Source: Bacteroidales bacterium (lineage in GTDB: Bacteria > Bacteroidota > Bacteroidia > Bacteroidales > UBA12077). Taken from it: DNA of 64,000 nucleotides. Below the pieces are notes generated by a model. The model was given only the letters and a program-made list of their open reading frames with translations. It made no database searches and was not told the origin of the DNA. Positions 35,177-44,181 of this stretch are shown in pieces; position 1 is the stretch's first letter; each line of letters starts with the position of its first letter. A program made the position numbers and the translations under genes. The stretch spans positions 1 through 64,000 of the forward strand of contig JANQHE010000021.1 in NCBI GenBank assembly GCA_028282785.1, given 5' to 3'.

Positions 35177-37636
35177 ATGAAAAACAGGTTTATAAATAAC
35201 TTACTCCCACATGTAGTTGCAGTTTTAATATTTATTACATTAAGTGCAATCTTTTTTTCTCCTCAATTAAAAGGCTATGTTTTACATCAAACTGACTTGT
35301 TGCAGGCACAAGGAATGAGTAAAGAAGTTCTCGATTTTCGTGAAAAAACAGGTGAGGAATCTCTTTGGACAAATAGTGCATTCGGGGGTATGCCAACCTA
35401 TCAAATCTATGCTAAATATACGAATTTGATGAATTCCCTGAAAAATTTTCTAAATAGAATAATACCTCGACCATTAGGCTACATGTTTTATTTAATGCTT
35501 GGATTTTATGTAATGTTATTATGTTTTAACATTAACCCTTGGCTGGCAATAATTGGAGCTGTTGGATTTGGATTGTCTTCATTAAATATTTTATACCTCG
35601 GTGCTGGACACAATGCAAAAATAAATGCAATAATGTTTATTCCACCTATTTTTGGGGGACTGTATTATGCTTATAAAAAAAATCATTTAACGGGAAGTGC
35701 AATTATCGGTTTGTTTATTTCATTGCATTTGGCTGCTAATCATTTTCAGATGACCTATTACATGTTATTTTTGATATTAGCTTTTTTTGTTGTAGAATTA
35801 TACGATCATTTTAAAAATGAATTACTTCCGAAATTTATAAGAACATCTTCAATTATCTTAATAGTTGGAATTATTGGAGTATTACCTGCTTTTTCCAATT
35901 TACTTTTAACCTATGAATACTCAAAATTTACAACACGGGGTAAATCTGAATTAACAATTAGTTCAGAACAAAATTCTAACCCAAAGGATGAAAGTAAAGC
36001 ATTGGATCGAGATTATATAAAACAATATAGTATGGGATTTGGAGAAATTTGGAATATTGTAATTCCAAATATTAAAGGTGGTAAGATGGGTTATATAGGC
36101 CAAAATGAAAAAGCTATGGAAGTTGTTAGCCCAAATTATAGGCAAACAGTAGCTCAGCAATCAACTTATTGGGGAGAACAGTATGCTTCGGGAGGTGCAC
36201 TTTATTTTGGAGCAAGTATTTTTTTGTTGTTTTTGTTAGGAATATTTTTCGTAAAAGATAAAATAAAATGGACATTGCTTACAGTTTCTTTGTTGGCGGT
36301 ATTTTTATCTTGGAAATATAGTGGATTAACAGATTGGTTTATAGACAATTTCCCTCTATATAGTAAATTTAGAGATACAAAAATGATGCTTATTTTAGCG
36401 CAACTATCATTTCCATTATTAGGATTCTTATTCTTAAATAAATTAATAAAGGGAGAACAAATTGATCGAAAAAAGTTTCTCTATATTTCAGGTGGATTGG
36501 CAGGATTATTTTTCTTATTTTATATAATGCCAACTTTATGGTTCGACTTTTTTAATAGGAACGAAATTAATCAATTCAATAAGCTGCTGGGAAATTATAA
36601 AGGAAATCCAAATGCAATATCTCAAATTAAAGATTTGAAAGTTGAGATTGTAGATGCAAGAGTTGAAATTTTTAGACAGGACGTGTTAAGGAGTTTGTTT
36701 TTTGTAGTTGCAACTACCATAATTGTTTATCTGTTTGTACTAAAAAAAATAAAAAGGAATGGATTTTTAATTGTTCTTGGACTTTTAATTTTAATTGACT
36801 TATGGTTTGTTGGTCGTCGTTATTTAAATGATGATAATTTTCAAAGCAAACAGGAAACAAAAGTTCTTTTTCCAATGACGCAGGCAGATAAGCATATACT
36901 ACAAGATAATGATCCGAACTTTAGAGTATTTAATTTAACCGTTGATCCTTTTAGCGATGCAAGTACATCATATTATCATAAATCGATTGGTGGATATCAT
37001 GGAGCTAAACTTAAGCGATATCAGGAACTAATTGAATTTCATATTTCTAAGAATAATATTGAGGTATTAAATATGCTTAATACGAAATATTTTATTGTCT
37101 TTGATGATAATCGTCAGGCAGTACCTCAATATAACCCTGAAGCAATGGGGAATGCGTGGTTTGTTGATGACTACAGAATAGTGTCTGGTGCAAATGAAGA
37201 AATGCTTGCTTTGAATGGGTTTAATCCGGAAATGGAGGCTATAATTGATGTTCGGTATGAAGATTTTGTGGCAGGAAAAAGTTTTACAAAGGATACATTA
37301 TCAAGCATAAAATTGGAATCTTATAAACCTAATCATCTTACTTATTCGGCAAAATCTTATGAAGAAGAATTAGCTGTTTTCTCTGAAATATATTATCCGG
37401 AAGGTTGGAATGTTTTTATTGATGGAAAACCTGCGAATCATTTTAGAGTGAATTATATACTTAGGGCAATGGTTATCCCTGAGGGAGAACATACTATTGA
37501 ATTTAAATTTGAACCGAAATCATATTATATAGGTAATAAAGTATCATTAATAAGTTCAATTTTATTAATATTATTTATCGTTTTCGTGTTCGGAAAAGAA
37601 ATTTTCGAAGCCTACATAAAAAGGAAGAATAGTTGA
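35177..37636 (+). CDS. YfhO-like multi-pass membrane protein
   Basis: 819 residues. Many transmembrane helices run from the N-terminus (MKNRFINNLLPHVVAVLIF) to about residue 560, then a large soluble domain (about 565-785), then a final helix before the end. The SAFGGMPTYQ and GAGHNAKINA segments are shared with Bacteroidota members of the YfhO family, which look like GT-C-type polyprenyl-sugar glycosyltransferases. It could add a sugar to a surface polymer or lipid. It starts 7 bases after the flippase and may end the same transcript, because a fresh promoter precedes ftsX. Confidence 0.8.
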   Translation: MKNRFINNLLPHVVAVLIFITLSAIFFSPQLKGYVLHQTDLLQAQGMSKEVLDFREKTGEESLWTNSAFGGMPTYQIYAKYTNLMNSLKNFLNRIIPRPLGYMFYLMLGFYVMLLCFNINPWLAIIGAVGFGLSSLNILYLGAGHNAKINAIMFIPPIFGGLYYAYKKNHLTGSAIIGLFISLHLAANHFQMTYYMLFLILAFFVVELYDHFKNELLPKFIRTSSIILIVGIIGVLPAFSNLLLTYEYSKFTTRGKSELTISSEQNSNPKDESKALDRDYIKQYSMGFGEIWNIVIPNIKGGKMGYIGQNEKAMEVVSPNYRQTVAQQSTYWGEQYASGGALYFGASIFLLFLLGIFFVKDKIKWTLLTVSLLAVFLSWKYSGLTDWFIDNFPLYSKFRDTKMMLILAQLSFPLLGFLFLNKLIKGEQIDRKKFLYISGGLAGLFFLFYIMPTLWFDFFNRNEINQFNKLLGNYKGNPNAISQIKDLKVEIVDARVEIFRQDVLRSLFFVVATTIIVYLFVLKKIKRNGFLIVLGLLILIDLWFVGRRYLNDDNFQSKQETKVLFPMTQADKHILQDNDPNFRVFNLTVDPFSDASTSYYHKSIGGYHGAKLKRYQELIEFHISKNNIEVLNMLNTKYFIVFDDNRQAVPQYNPEAMGNAWFVDDYRIVSGANEEMLALNGFNPEMEAIIDVRYEDFVAGKSFTKDTLSSIKLESYKPNHLTYSAKSYEEELAVFSEIYYPEGWNVFIDGKPANHFRVNYILRAMVIPEGEHTIEFKFEPKSYYIGNKVSLISSILLILFIVFVFGKEIFEAYIKRKNS

Positions 37637-37644
37637 TTAATTTG

Positions 37645-37652
37645 TATCTTTG
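37645..37652 (+). promoter_or_regulatory. Promoter -7 element for ftsX-DUF3098-uppP-truB
   Basis: TATCTTTG followed by CA is an excellent TAnnTTTG match, 18 bases upstream of the ftsX ATG, giving a very short leader. The -33 element would lie near the end of the YfhO-like gene and is not clear. Confidence 0.6.
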
Positions 37653-37670
37653 CAAAATTAGAAAATCCAG

Positions 37671-38549
37671 ATGGCTAAAAAAGAAGCAAATATAACTAAA
37701 CGAAGATTACGTAGTTCATATGTAACTTCCATTATAAGCATATCGTTAGTCTTATTTTTATTAGGATTATTGGGTATGTTGGTATTAAATGCTAAGCGCT
37801 TGTCAGATTATGTAAAAGAAAATATTGGATTTTCTGTGATCCTTGAAGAAAATGTAAAAGAAGTTGATGTTATTTTGTTGCAGAAGAGTTTAGATGCTTC
37901 TGAATATGTAAAATCAACTAAATATATTACTAAAAAAGAAGCCGCAGAAGAACTAAAACAGGAATTAGGAGAAGATTTTATTGAGTTTTTAGGTTTTAAT
38001 CCTTTGTTGGCTTCAATTGAGGTAAATTTATATGCTAATTACGCTAATCAAGACAGTATTGATTTAATTGAAAAGGATTTACAACAATATGAACAAATTA
38101 AGGAAGTCTTTTATCAAAAATCCTTAGTTAGTTTGGTTAACGAAAATATCAGAAAAATAAGTTTGATTATTCTTGTTTTTAGTGGATTATTGTTATTAGT
38201 TGCAATAACATTAATAAATAGCACAATAAGACTTTCTGTTTACTCAAAACGATTTATTATCAATACGATGCAATTAGTGGGAGCAACGAGAGGATTTATT
38301 CGCCGTCCGTTCCTTTATCGTAGCGCAGGAAATGGAATTTTTGCAGCTTTTTTAGCAGGAGGCTTATTGGCGGGAGTTTTATACGCAGCGCAACAAGAGT
38401 TTCGTGATATTATCAGTTTCCAAGATATTGAAATTGTTGGAATCCTGTTTTTATGTGTTTTACTATTTGGGATCTTAATTAATTGGATATCTACGTTTTT
38501 TGCAGTCTCCAAATATTTAAGGATGAAAGTAGATAAGTTGTATTATTAA
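37671..38549 (+). CDS. ftsX: Cell division protein FtsX
   Basis: 292 residues. Typical FtsX layout: cytoplasmic N-terminus, a first helix (about 24-44), a periplasmic domain (about 50-165) and three further helices in the C-terminal half. The QLVGATRGFIRRPFLYRS segment is the conserved cytoplasmic loop that contacts the ATPase FtsE. FtsEX governs peptidoglycan hydrolases at the septum. ftsE is not adjacent; in this lineage it is normally elsewhere. Confidence 0.92.
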   Translation: MAKKEANITKRRLRSSYVTSIISISLVLFLLGLLGMLVLNAKRLSDYVKENIGFSVILEENVKEVDVILLQKSLDASEYVKSTKYITKKEAAEELKQELGEDFIEFLGFNPLLASIEVNLYANYANQDSIDLIEKDLQQYEQIKEVFYQKSLVSLVNENIRKISLIILVFSGLLLLVAITLINSTIRLSVYSKRFIINTMQLVGATRGFIRRPFLYRSAGNGIFAAFLAGGLLAGVLYAAQQEFRDIISFQDIEIVGILFLCVLLFGILINWISTFFAVSKYLRMKVDKLYY

Positions 38550-38565
38550 TTAAAATATTGTAAAA

Positions 38566-38829
38566 ATGTCAAAGAAAAATAAACCGGAAGAAAAGAAGGT
38601 AGAATTTGCTCTTGGTAGAGAAAATTACAGGCTTTTAATTATTGGTTTTGTCATCATTATTTTTGGTTTTCTTCTTATGATTGGAGGGAAAGCAGAAAAT
38701 CCGGATGAATTTAATGAGGCTATTTTTAGTTTTAGGCGTATTACACTTGCTCCTATCATTGTACTTTTTGGGTTTATTTTTGAGATATACGCCATAATGA
38801 AAAAGCCAAAAGAAACCGAAAAGAAATAA
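38566..38829 (+). CDS. DUF3098 membrane protein
   Basis: 87 residues with two transmembrane helices (about 23-42 and 60-78) joined by the conserved block GGKAENPDEFNEAIFSFRRIT. This family is nearly confined to Bacteroidota and commonly sits between ftsX and uppP, as here. Function is unknown; an envelope role is suggested by the neighbours. Confidence 0.9.
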   Translation: MSKKNKPEEKKVEFALGRENYRLLIIGFVIIIFGFLLMIGGKAENPDEFNEAIFSFRRITLAPIIVLFGFIFEIYAIMKKPKETEKK

Positions 38830-38844
38830 TCTTAATAATAAATT

Positions 38845-39630
38845 ATGGATTGGATTGAAGCTTTGATTCTTGGAATAATTCAAGGATTAACTGAGTTTTT
38901 GCCTGTTAGTAGTAGCGGTCATTTAGAACTTGGCAAACATATATTAGGAGTTGAATACTCTGAAAATTTAACTTTTACGGTAGTAGTCCACGGAGCAACT
39001 GTATTAAGCACAATTATTATTTTTTGGAAAACGATAGTGGAATTATTTAAAGATCTATTCAAGTTTCAGTGGAATGAATCTACAAAGTATATAGCAAAAA
39101 TTGTAGCCTCTATGATCCCTGTTATATTTATTGGCCTTTTGTTTAAAGATCAAATCGAAGGATTATTTACTGGAAATATTTTATTGGTGGGATGTATGTT
39201 ACTTATTACGGCCGGGTTACTTGCTTTCACATATTATGCTAAAGAGCGCCAAAGTAATATATCATTCAAAAGTGCATTCATTATTGGAATTGCACAAGCT
39301 CTGGCTGTTATGCCTGGAATATCAAGGTCAGGAGCAACAATAGCAACCGGACTATATCTTGGTAATAAAAAGGAATTTGTGGCAAAATTTTCTTTTTTGA
39401 TGGTTTTACTACCAATTATAGCAGCAAATGTAAAAGATTTGATGGATTTTGATTTTTCAGTTCAAAATTCAGTTTCATTTACACCACTAATTATTGGTTT
39501 TTTAGCTGCATTTGTGTCTGGTTTACTTGCATGTAGTTGGATGTTAAAAATTGTAAAAAGAGGTAAGTTGATTTACTTTGCTATATACTGTTTTATTGTT
39601 GGTTCAATAGCAATTATTGCGTCATTTTAA
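38845..39630 (+). CDS. uppP: Undecaprenyl-diphosphate phosphatase UppP/BacA
   Basis: 261 residues, multi-pass. QGLTEFLPVSSSGHL (about residues 13-27) and MPGISRSGATI (about 155-165) are the two active-site motifs. It recycles undecaprenyl diphosphate to the monophosphate carrier used by peptidoglycan and O-glycan synthesis, which ties it to the surface-glycan genes upstream and to ftsX. truB begins 5 bases downstream. Confidence 0.96.
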   Translation: MDWIEALILGIIQGLTEFLPVSSSGHLELGKHILGVEYSENLTFTVVVHGATVLSTIIIFWKTIVELFKDLFKFQWNESTKYIAKIVASMIPVIFIGLLFKDQIEGLFTGNILLVGCMLLITAGLLAFTYYAKERQSNISFKSAFIIGIAQALAVMPGISRSGATIATGLYLGNKKEFVAKFSFLMVLLPIIAANVKDLMDFDFSVQNSVSFTPLIIGFLAAFVSGLLACSWMLKIVKRGKLIYFAIYCFIVGSIAIIASF

Positions 39631-39635
39631 GAGAT

Positions 39636-40364
39636 ATGTTAAAGTTGGAAGTAAATAGTGTAGAGGATTTTCAGACGGGAGTGGTTCTTCCAATCAACAA
39701 ACCATATGAATGGACATCTTTTGATGTTGTTAAAAAAGTTAAAAACCAAATTGGCAAAAAACTTCGTCAAACATTAAATATTAGATTAAAGAACTTTAAA
39801 GTTGGACATGCTGGAACTCTTGATCCTTTGGCTGAGGGTTTGGTTCTGGTGTGCACAGGAAAGGCAACTAAAAAAATCAATGATTTAATGGCTGATGAAA
39901 AAGAGTATGTTGCAACAATTGAGGTAGGAAGAACCACTCCGTCCTATGATCTGGAAACAGAGTATGATCAGTCCTTTCCAACAGAGCATATTAATGAAGA
40001 GCTCATAAAAAACATATTGGAATCCTTTATTGGTGAACAAGATCAGGTTCCTCCTGTTTATTCAGCTAAGAATATAAATGGAAAAAGGGCATATGATTAT
40101 GCCCGAAAAGGAGAAGAAGTTGAATTAAAAGCGAACAAAATCAGTATTTATGAGTTAGAATTATTGGAATATCAACTTCCAATTATTAAGATTAGAATTG
40201 TTTGCAGTAAGGGTACCTATATCCGCTCTTTGGCCCATGATATAGGAAGAAAATTAGAAAGTGGAGCACATTTAGTAAAGCTAATTAGAACAAGAATAGG
40301 AAGTTATATGCTAGATTCTTCGTTAACAATAGAAGAATTAGAAAAATTTTTAGCAAATTTGTAA
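39636..40364 (+). CDS. truB: tRNA pseudouridine(55) synthase TruB
   Basis: 242 residues. The catalytic Asp lies in GHAGTLDPLAEGL (about residues 66-78). INKPYEWTSFDVV and the YIRSLAHDIG block are also conserved. It makes the T-loop pseudouridine of tRNA. The C-terminal PUA domain is short or missing, as in the shorter Bacteroidota forms. It is co-directional and tightly spaced with uppP. Confidence 0.95.
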   Translation: MLKLEVNSVEDFQTGVVLPINKPYEWTSFDVVKKVKNQIGKKLRQTLNIRLKNFKVGHAGTLDPLAEGLVLVCTGKATKKINDLMADEKEYVATIEVGRTTPSYDLETEYDQSFPTEHINEELIKNILESFIGEQDQVPPVYSAKNINGKRAYDYARKGEEVELKANKISIYELELLEYQLPIIKIRIVCSKGTYIRSLAHDIGRKLESGAHLVKLIRTRIGSYMLDSSLTIEELEKFLANL

Positions 40365-40428
40365 CTTTTTTAATATTGCCACGTATAAGCAGGTCACTTA
40401 AGTATAATCATATAAATAGTTTGAATTA

Positions 40429-41478
40429 ATGAAGTTATCTCAGTTTAAGTTTAATCTCCCAAAAGAACTTATTGCCAAATTTCCATCTGAAAATAGAGAC
40501 GAATCAAGATTGTTAATCGTTCATAAAGAATCAGGAAAACTCGAACATAAAGTTTTTAAGGATATCGTAGATTATGTGTATGATCAGGATGTAATGGTTT
40601 TTAATAATACGAAGGTTTTTCCTGCACGTTTGTATGGAAATAAGGAAAAGACAGGTGCTAAAATTGAGGTTTTTCTTTTAAGAGAATTAAACCGGGAACA
40701 AAGATTATGGGATGTTTTAGTTGATCCGGCTCGTAAAATTAGAATTGGAAATAAGCTTTATTTTGGCGAAGATGATTCTTTAGTAGCTGAAGTAATTGAT
40801 AATACCACTTCAAGAGGTAGAACTTTAAGATTTTTATTTGATGGATCTTATGAAGAATTCAAAAAGACACTTTATGATCTAGGAGAAACTCCTTTACCAA
40901 AATTCATTAACAGAGATGTTGAACCGGAAGATCGCGAACGTTATCAGACCATTTATGCTAAACATGAAGGTGCTGTAGCTGCTCCAACGGCCGGAATGCA
41001 CTTCAGTCGGGAGTTAATGAAAAGATTGGAAATTAAGGGTGTTGATTTTGCAGAAATAACATTGCATGTTGGTTTAGGTAATTTCAGAACTGTTGATGTT
41101 GAGGATTTAACAAAACATAAAATGGATTCTGAAAAGATTATTATTACTGATGAGGCTGTTAATAAAGTAAACGAAGCGAAAGATAAAAAGAAGAATGTTA
41201 TTGCTGTAGGAACAACTGTTTTAAGAACTCTGGAATCATCGGTTTCAACTACAGGACATTTAAAACCTTACGATGGGTGGACCAATAAATTTATATTCCC
41301 ACCGTATGAAGTTCAGGTTCCTAATATGATGGTTTCGAATTTTCATCTTCCATATTCGACATTACTAATGATGGTATGTGCTTTTGGTGGTTATGATGCA
41401 TTAATTAATGCATACAAGACTGCCATAAAAGAAGAATACCGTTTTGGAACCTATGGTGATGCAATGTTGATTTTATAA
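40429..41478 (+). CDS. queA: S-adenosylmethionine:tRNA ribosyltransferase-isomerase QueA
   Basis: 349 residues, full length. [18 protein letters not shown] start, [31 protein letters not shown] and TVLRTLESS are family signatures. It transfers the ribosyl group of SAM to preQ1 in tRNA to give epoxyqueuosine. It lies 64 bases after truB on the same strand; a separate promoter is possible but I did not find a clean one. Two repeat or hairpin elements follow it. Confidence 0.96.
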   Translation: MKLSQFKFNLPKELIAKFPSENRDESRLLIVHKESGKLEHKVFKDIVDYVYDQDVMVFNNTKVFPARLYGNKEKTGAKIEVFLLRELNREQRLWDVLVDPARKIRIGNKLYFGEDDSLVAEVIDNTTSRGRTLRFLFDGSYEEFKKTLYDLGETPLPKFINRDVEPEDRERYQTIYAKHEGAVAAPTAGMHFSRELMKRLEIKGVDFAEITLHVGLGNFRTVDVEDLTKHKMDSEKIIITDEAVNKVNEAKDKKKNVIAVGTTVLRTLESSVSTTGHLKPYDGWTNKFIFPPYEVQVPNMMVSNFHLPYSTLLMMVCAFGGYDALINAYKTAIKEEYRFGTYGDAMLIL

Positions 41479-41500
41479 ATTGTGGAAAAAAACAAATAAA

Positions 41501-41566
41501 GTAGCCATTACGAGGACACCGATACTGATCGGGAGACGAAGCCTGCCTGCTGCAGGCAGGTAATCT
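41501..41566. repeat. REP-like repeat, copy 2, apparently nested in another repeat
   Basis: A perfect palindrome, CCTGCCTGC T GCAGGCAGG (41542-41560), matches the core of the repeat at 3140-3158. On its left is CATTACGAGGACACCGAT with a small stem CCGAT/ATCGG, and GACGAAGC. On its right is AATCT. Left and right together resemble a widespread Bacteroidota repeat ending GACGAAGCAATCT, so the palindrome may have inserted into it. This last point relies on memory of that repeat. Confidence 0.6.
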
Positions 41567-41595
41567 ATTAATAATTAGCAATCTTAATTATATAA

Positions 41596-41634
41596 ATTCC
41601 TTCATCCTGACAGTTATCGTCAGGATGAAGGAAT
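41596..41634. terminator. 16-bp perfect hairpin between convergent queA and UDG genes
   Basis: ATTCCTTCATCCTGAC (41596-41611) pairs without mismatch with GTCAGGATGAAGGAAT (41619-41634) across a 7-base loop, and a T run starts 4 bases later on the plus strand. It lies between two convergent genes and can serve both as terminator. The low-complexity composition suggests it may also belong to a repeat family. Confidence 0.75.
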
Positions 41635-41645
41635 GACTTTTTCTT

Positions 41646-42230
41646 TTAGCAATGCGCAGAATAGTGATTTTCGTTGACCAGTTCACGATATTTTGAAACT
41701 ACTTTTTTAAAATCCTCCCAGGCAGGACGCTTTAATTTCTCATTTCGAAGTAATGCTGAAGGATGAAAAGTAGGCATAATAAGTCTTCCGTTCCATTCCA
41801 TCCATTCTCCACGAACTTTAGTAATTTTAGCATTAGGATCAATCAATCCTTTAAGAGCTGTTGCTCCTAATAGAATAATAATTTTCGGATCAATTAGTTC
41901 AATTTGTTTGTATAAGAAAGGAATACAAGTTTCTCTTTCCTCTGGCAGAGGATCTCTATTATTAGGAGGGCGGCATTTTACGATATTTCCAATAAAAACA
42001 TGCTCTTTTCTATTAAAACCGCAAACATCAAGTATTTTATCTAATAATTGACCGGATTTTCCAACAAAAGGGCGTCCTTGCTGATCTTCATAATAACCAG
42101 GTCCTTCTCCAATACACATGATTTCTGCATGTCGAGATCCTTCGCCAAAAACCACATTTGTTCTAGTTTTACTTAAAACACACTGAGTGCATTGATTAAC
42201 TTCTTGTTTAAGTTGTTCGAAATCGTCCAT
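41646..42230 (-). CDS. Family 4 uracil-DNA glycosylase (4Fe-4S)
   Basis: 194 residues. Motif A GEGPGYYEDQQGRPF (from residue 41) and motif B HPSALL are those of thermostable-type UDG. Four cysteines at 14, 17, 86 and 102 match the iron-sulfur ligands of the family. It removes uracil from DNA. It follows the dehydrogenase gene after 10 bases on the minus strand, so the two are probably co-transcribed. Confidence 0.93.
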   Translation of the reverse strand: MDDFEQLKQEVNQCTQCVLSKTRTNVVFGEGSRHAEIMCIGEGPGYYEDQQGRPFVGKSGQLLDKILDVCGFNRKEHVFIGNIVKCRPPNNRDPLPEERETCIPFLYKQIELIDPKIIILLGATALKGLIDPNAKITKVRGEWMEWNGRLIMPTFHPSALLRNEKLKRPAWEDFKKVVSKYRELVNENHYSAHC

Positions 42231-42240
42231 AGGAAGGAGT

Positions 42241-43185
42241 TTAATTCATTACGTTTTGAGGATTTCCATCAAGCCATTTGAGAATATTTTCCATAATTAT
42301 TTTACCTCTTAATTCAATGGCCTCTTTTGTTGCATAACCAATGTGTGGAAGTAATATAGTATTTGGAGCGTGGAATAGGGAATGATTCTCATCCAAAGGA
42401 GGTTCTTTTTCATAAACATCAATTGCAGCTCCGGCAATTTTATTGGCCTCAAGCGCGTCAACTAATGCGATATAATCAACTATGGGTCCGCGAGCAGTAT
42501 TAATAAATACAGCAGACGGTTTAACTAATTTTAATTTTTCTTTGCCAATAAAATTTTTGGTATCATTAGTTAATGGAATATGCAATGAAATGATATCACT
42601 GTTTTCTAAAAGATGATTTAAATTACAAAATTCAACATTAGGAATATTTTTAGAGCTTCTGTTGTATGCCAAAACCTTACATCCGAATGCATTAGCCAAA
42701 TGAGCAACTTCCACTCCAATTTGTCCTGTTCCAATAATTCCAAACGTCTTTCCATATAATTCCGATCCCCAAAATCCTTCCCTGGTTGAACATTTCCTGG
42801 TTTGAATATCACTCCAGATTATTCTTCTGTAGAGGTTTATTGCAGATCCAATAGTTAATTCAGCTACCGCATGATTAGAATATCCTGCAGCATTGGATAC
42901 GGTTATATTCTTTTTACGGCATAAATTCATAGGGATGTGATCAACTCCTGCAAATGCTACCGAAATCATTTTCAAATTAGCACATTGGTTAATTACATTT
43001 TCTGAAATTGGGAGATTGCTTAAAATTAGTATGTCTGAATTTTGGATTCTTTTAATGATTTCTTCATCATTTTTCGGTTTGTTATCATAAATGGTTAATT
43101 CATGATCTAAAGCTTTAAAATCTGCTTTTATTTTTATTATTTCCTCAGATTTATATCCAATAGGTTCAACTAATACAATTTTCAT
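42241..43185 (-). CDS. D-isomer-specific 2-hydroxyacid dehydrogenase
   Basis: 314 residues. The NAD-binding loop is GTGQIGVEVA (about residues 150-159). NTARGPIVD holds the catalytic Arg, the Glu lies further on, and LLPHIGYAT carries the catalytic His (about residue 283). The substrate could be glyoxylate, hydroxypyruvate, D-lactate or similar; I cannot choose. It starts just after the tsf terminator, so it has its own promoter or is read through. Confidence 0.9.
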   Translation of the reverse strand: MKIVLVEPIGYKSEEIIKIKADFKALDHELTIYDNKPKNDEEIIKRIQNSDILILSNLPISENVINQCANLKMISVAFAGVDHIPMNLCRKKNITVSNAAGYSNHAVAELTIGSAINLYRRIIWSDIQTRKCSTREGFWGSELYGKTFGIIGTGQIGVEVAHLANAFGCKVLAYNRSSKNIPNVEFCNLNHLLENSDIISLHIPLTNDTKNFIGKEKLKLVKPSAVFINTARGPIVDYIALVDALEANKIAGAAIDVYEKEPPLDENHSLFHAPNTILLPHIGYATKEAIELRGKIIMENILKWLDGNPQNVMN

Positions 43186-43214
43186 TTTAGCTTATTTTTT
43201 CGATAAAATTAAAA

Positions 43215-43245
43215 ATAAAAAAGGGAGTTCAAAAATGAACTCCCC
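43215..43245 (-). terminator. Rho-independent terminator of the rplM-rpsI-rpsB-tsf operon
   Basis: On the minus strand GGGAGTTCA pairs with TGAACTCCC (arms at 43236-43244 and 43223-43231), followed by TTTTTTATTTT. It lies 23 bases behind the tsf stop codon. Confidence 0.92.
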
Positions 43246-43267
43246 TGACAAATATTGTAAAAATAAA

Positions 43268-44092
43268 TTATTGCTTAATAGAAAATCTTTTAAATTCAGT
43301 AACAGTTAAATCACCATCTGCTTGTTTTAGATACTGCTCAACCGACATTTTATTATCTTTAATAAATGCTTGGCTTAATAAGGTATTTTCTTTAAAGAAT
43401 TTACCCAATTTACCTTGAGCAATTTTATCGACTAAATTTTCAGGTTTTCCTTCTGCTAAAGCCTGATTTCTTCCTATTTCAAGTTCTTTATCAATAGCTT
43501 CTTGTGAAACCTGATCTTTATTAACAGCAACCGGATCCATTGCAGCAACTTGCATTGCAACATCTTTACCAATTTGTTCTTCAATACCCGATTTGTTTAA
43601 ACCAACAAGTGTTGCCAGTTTTTTATCACTATGAATATAAGCAGCAACCTGATCAGCTTGAACTCTATCATAGAATTTAAGATCTAATTTTTCACCAATA
43701 ACGCCTGTTTGCTCAACAATCTTATCAGAAATTTTCATTCCGTCAACCTCAAGATTGTTTAAAGCTTCTAAATCAACTGGTGAATTTTCTAATGCCTGAT
43801 CTAAAATTTTTTCAGCTAAAGCAACGAAATCAGCATTTTTAGCAACGAAATCAGTTTCGCAGTTTAATGCTATAATAGCACCATTTGCGCCTTTTGTTTT
43901 TGCTAAAACAACACCTTCGCTCGCTTCTCTGTCAGAACGCTTGTTTGCAACAGCCTGACCCTTTTCACGAATAATTTGTTGTGCTTTATCGAAATCACCT
44001 TCAGCTTCAACCAGAGCCTTTTTGCAGTCCATCATGCCGGCACCAGTCATTTTTCTTAATTTATTTACATCAGATGCAGTAATTTGAGCCAT
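43268..44092 (-). CDS. tsf: Translation elongation factor Ts
   Basis: 274 residues. VNKLRKMTGAGMMDCKKAL is the N-terminal UBA-like domain, and ALNCETDFVAKN is the core that contacts EF-Tu. The rest is the dimerisation domain region. EF-Ts exchanges GDP for GTP on EF-Tu. It follows rpsB as in most bacteria, but the intergenic space (44093-44181) is filled by a REP-like repeat. Confidence 0.97.
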   Translation of the reverse strand: MAQITASDVNKLRKMTGAGMMDCKKALVEAEGDFDKAQQIIREKGQAVANKRSDREASEGVVLAKTKGANGAIIALNCETDFVAKNADFVALAEKILDQALENSPVDLEALNNLEVDGMKISDKIVEQTGVIGEKLDLKFYDRVQADQVAAYIHSDKKLATLVGLNKSGIEEQIGKDVAMQVAAMDPVAVNKDQVSQEAIDKELEIGRNQALAEGKPENLVDKIAQGKLGKFFKENTLLSQAFIKDNKMSVEQYLKQADGDLTVTEFKRFSIKQ

Positions 44093-44109
44093 TTTTTTAA
44101 TTTTTTACA

Positions 44110-44171
44110 GCCTGCTTGTCCTCCTTCGCCTGCCTGTCGTCAGACAGGACGGATAGGTCAGCAGACAAGGT
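44110..44171. repeat. REP-like dispersed repeat, copy 3, inside the rpsB-tsf spacer
   Basis: CCTGCTTGTCCTCCTTCGCC, then CTGCCTGTCGTCAGACAGGAC with an inverted-repeat core CCTGTC/GACAGG, then GGATAGGTCAGCAGACAAGG. Its reverse complement aligns along nearly its whole length with 3122-3178. It is transcribed within a ribosomal protein operon and could fold in the mRNA between rpsB and tsf. Confidence 0.7.
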
Positions 44172-44181
44172 TTGAACTTTA

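Noticed and set aside
44093-44181. Small gene between rpsB and tsf
   Set aside because: The space is filled by a palindromic repeat and contains no plausible reading frame.
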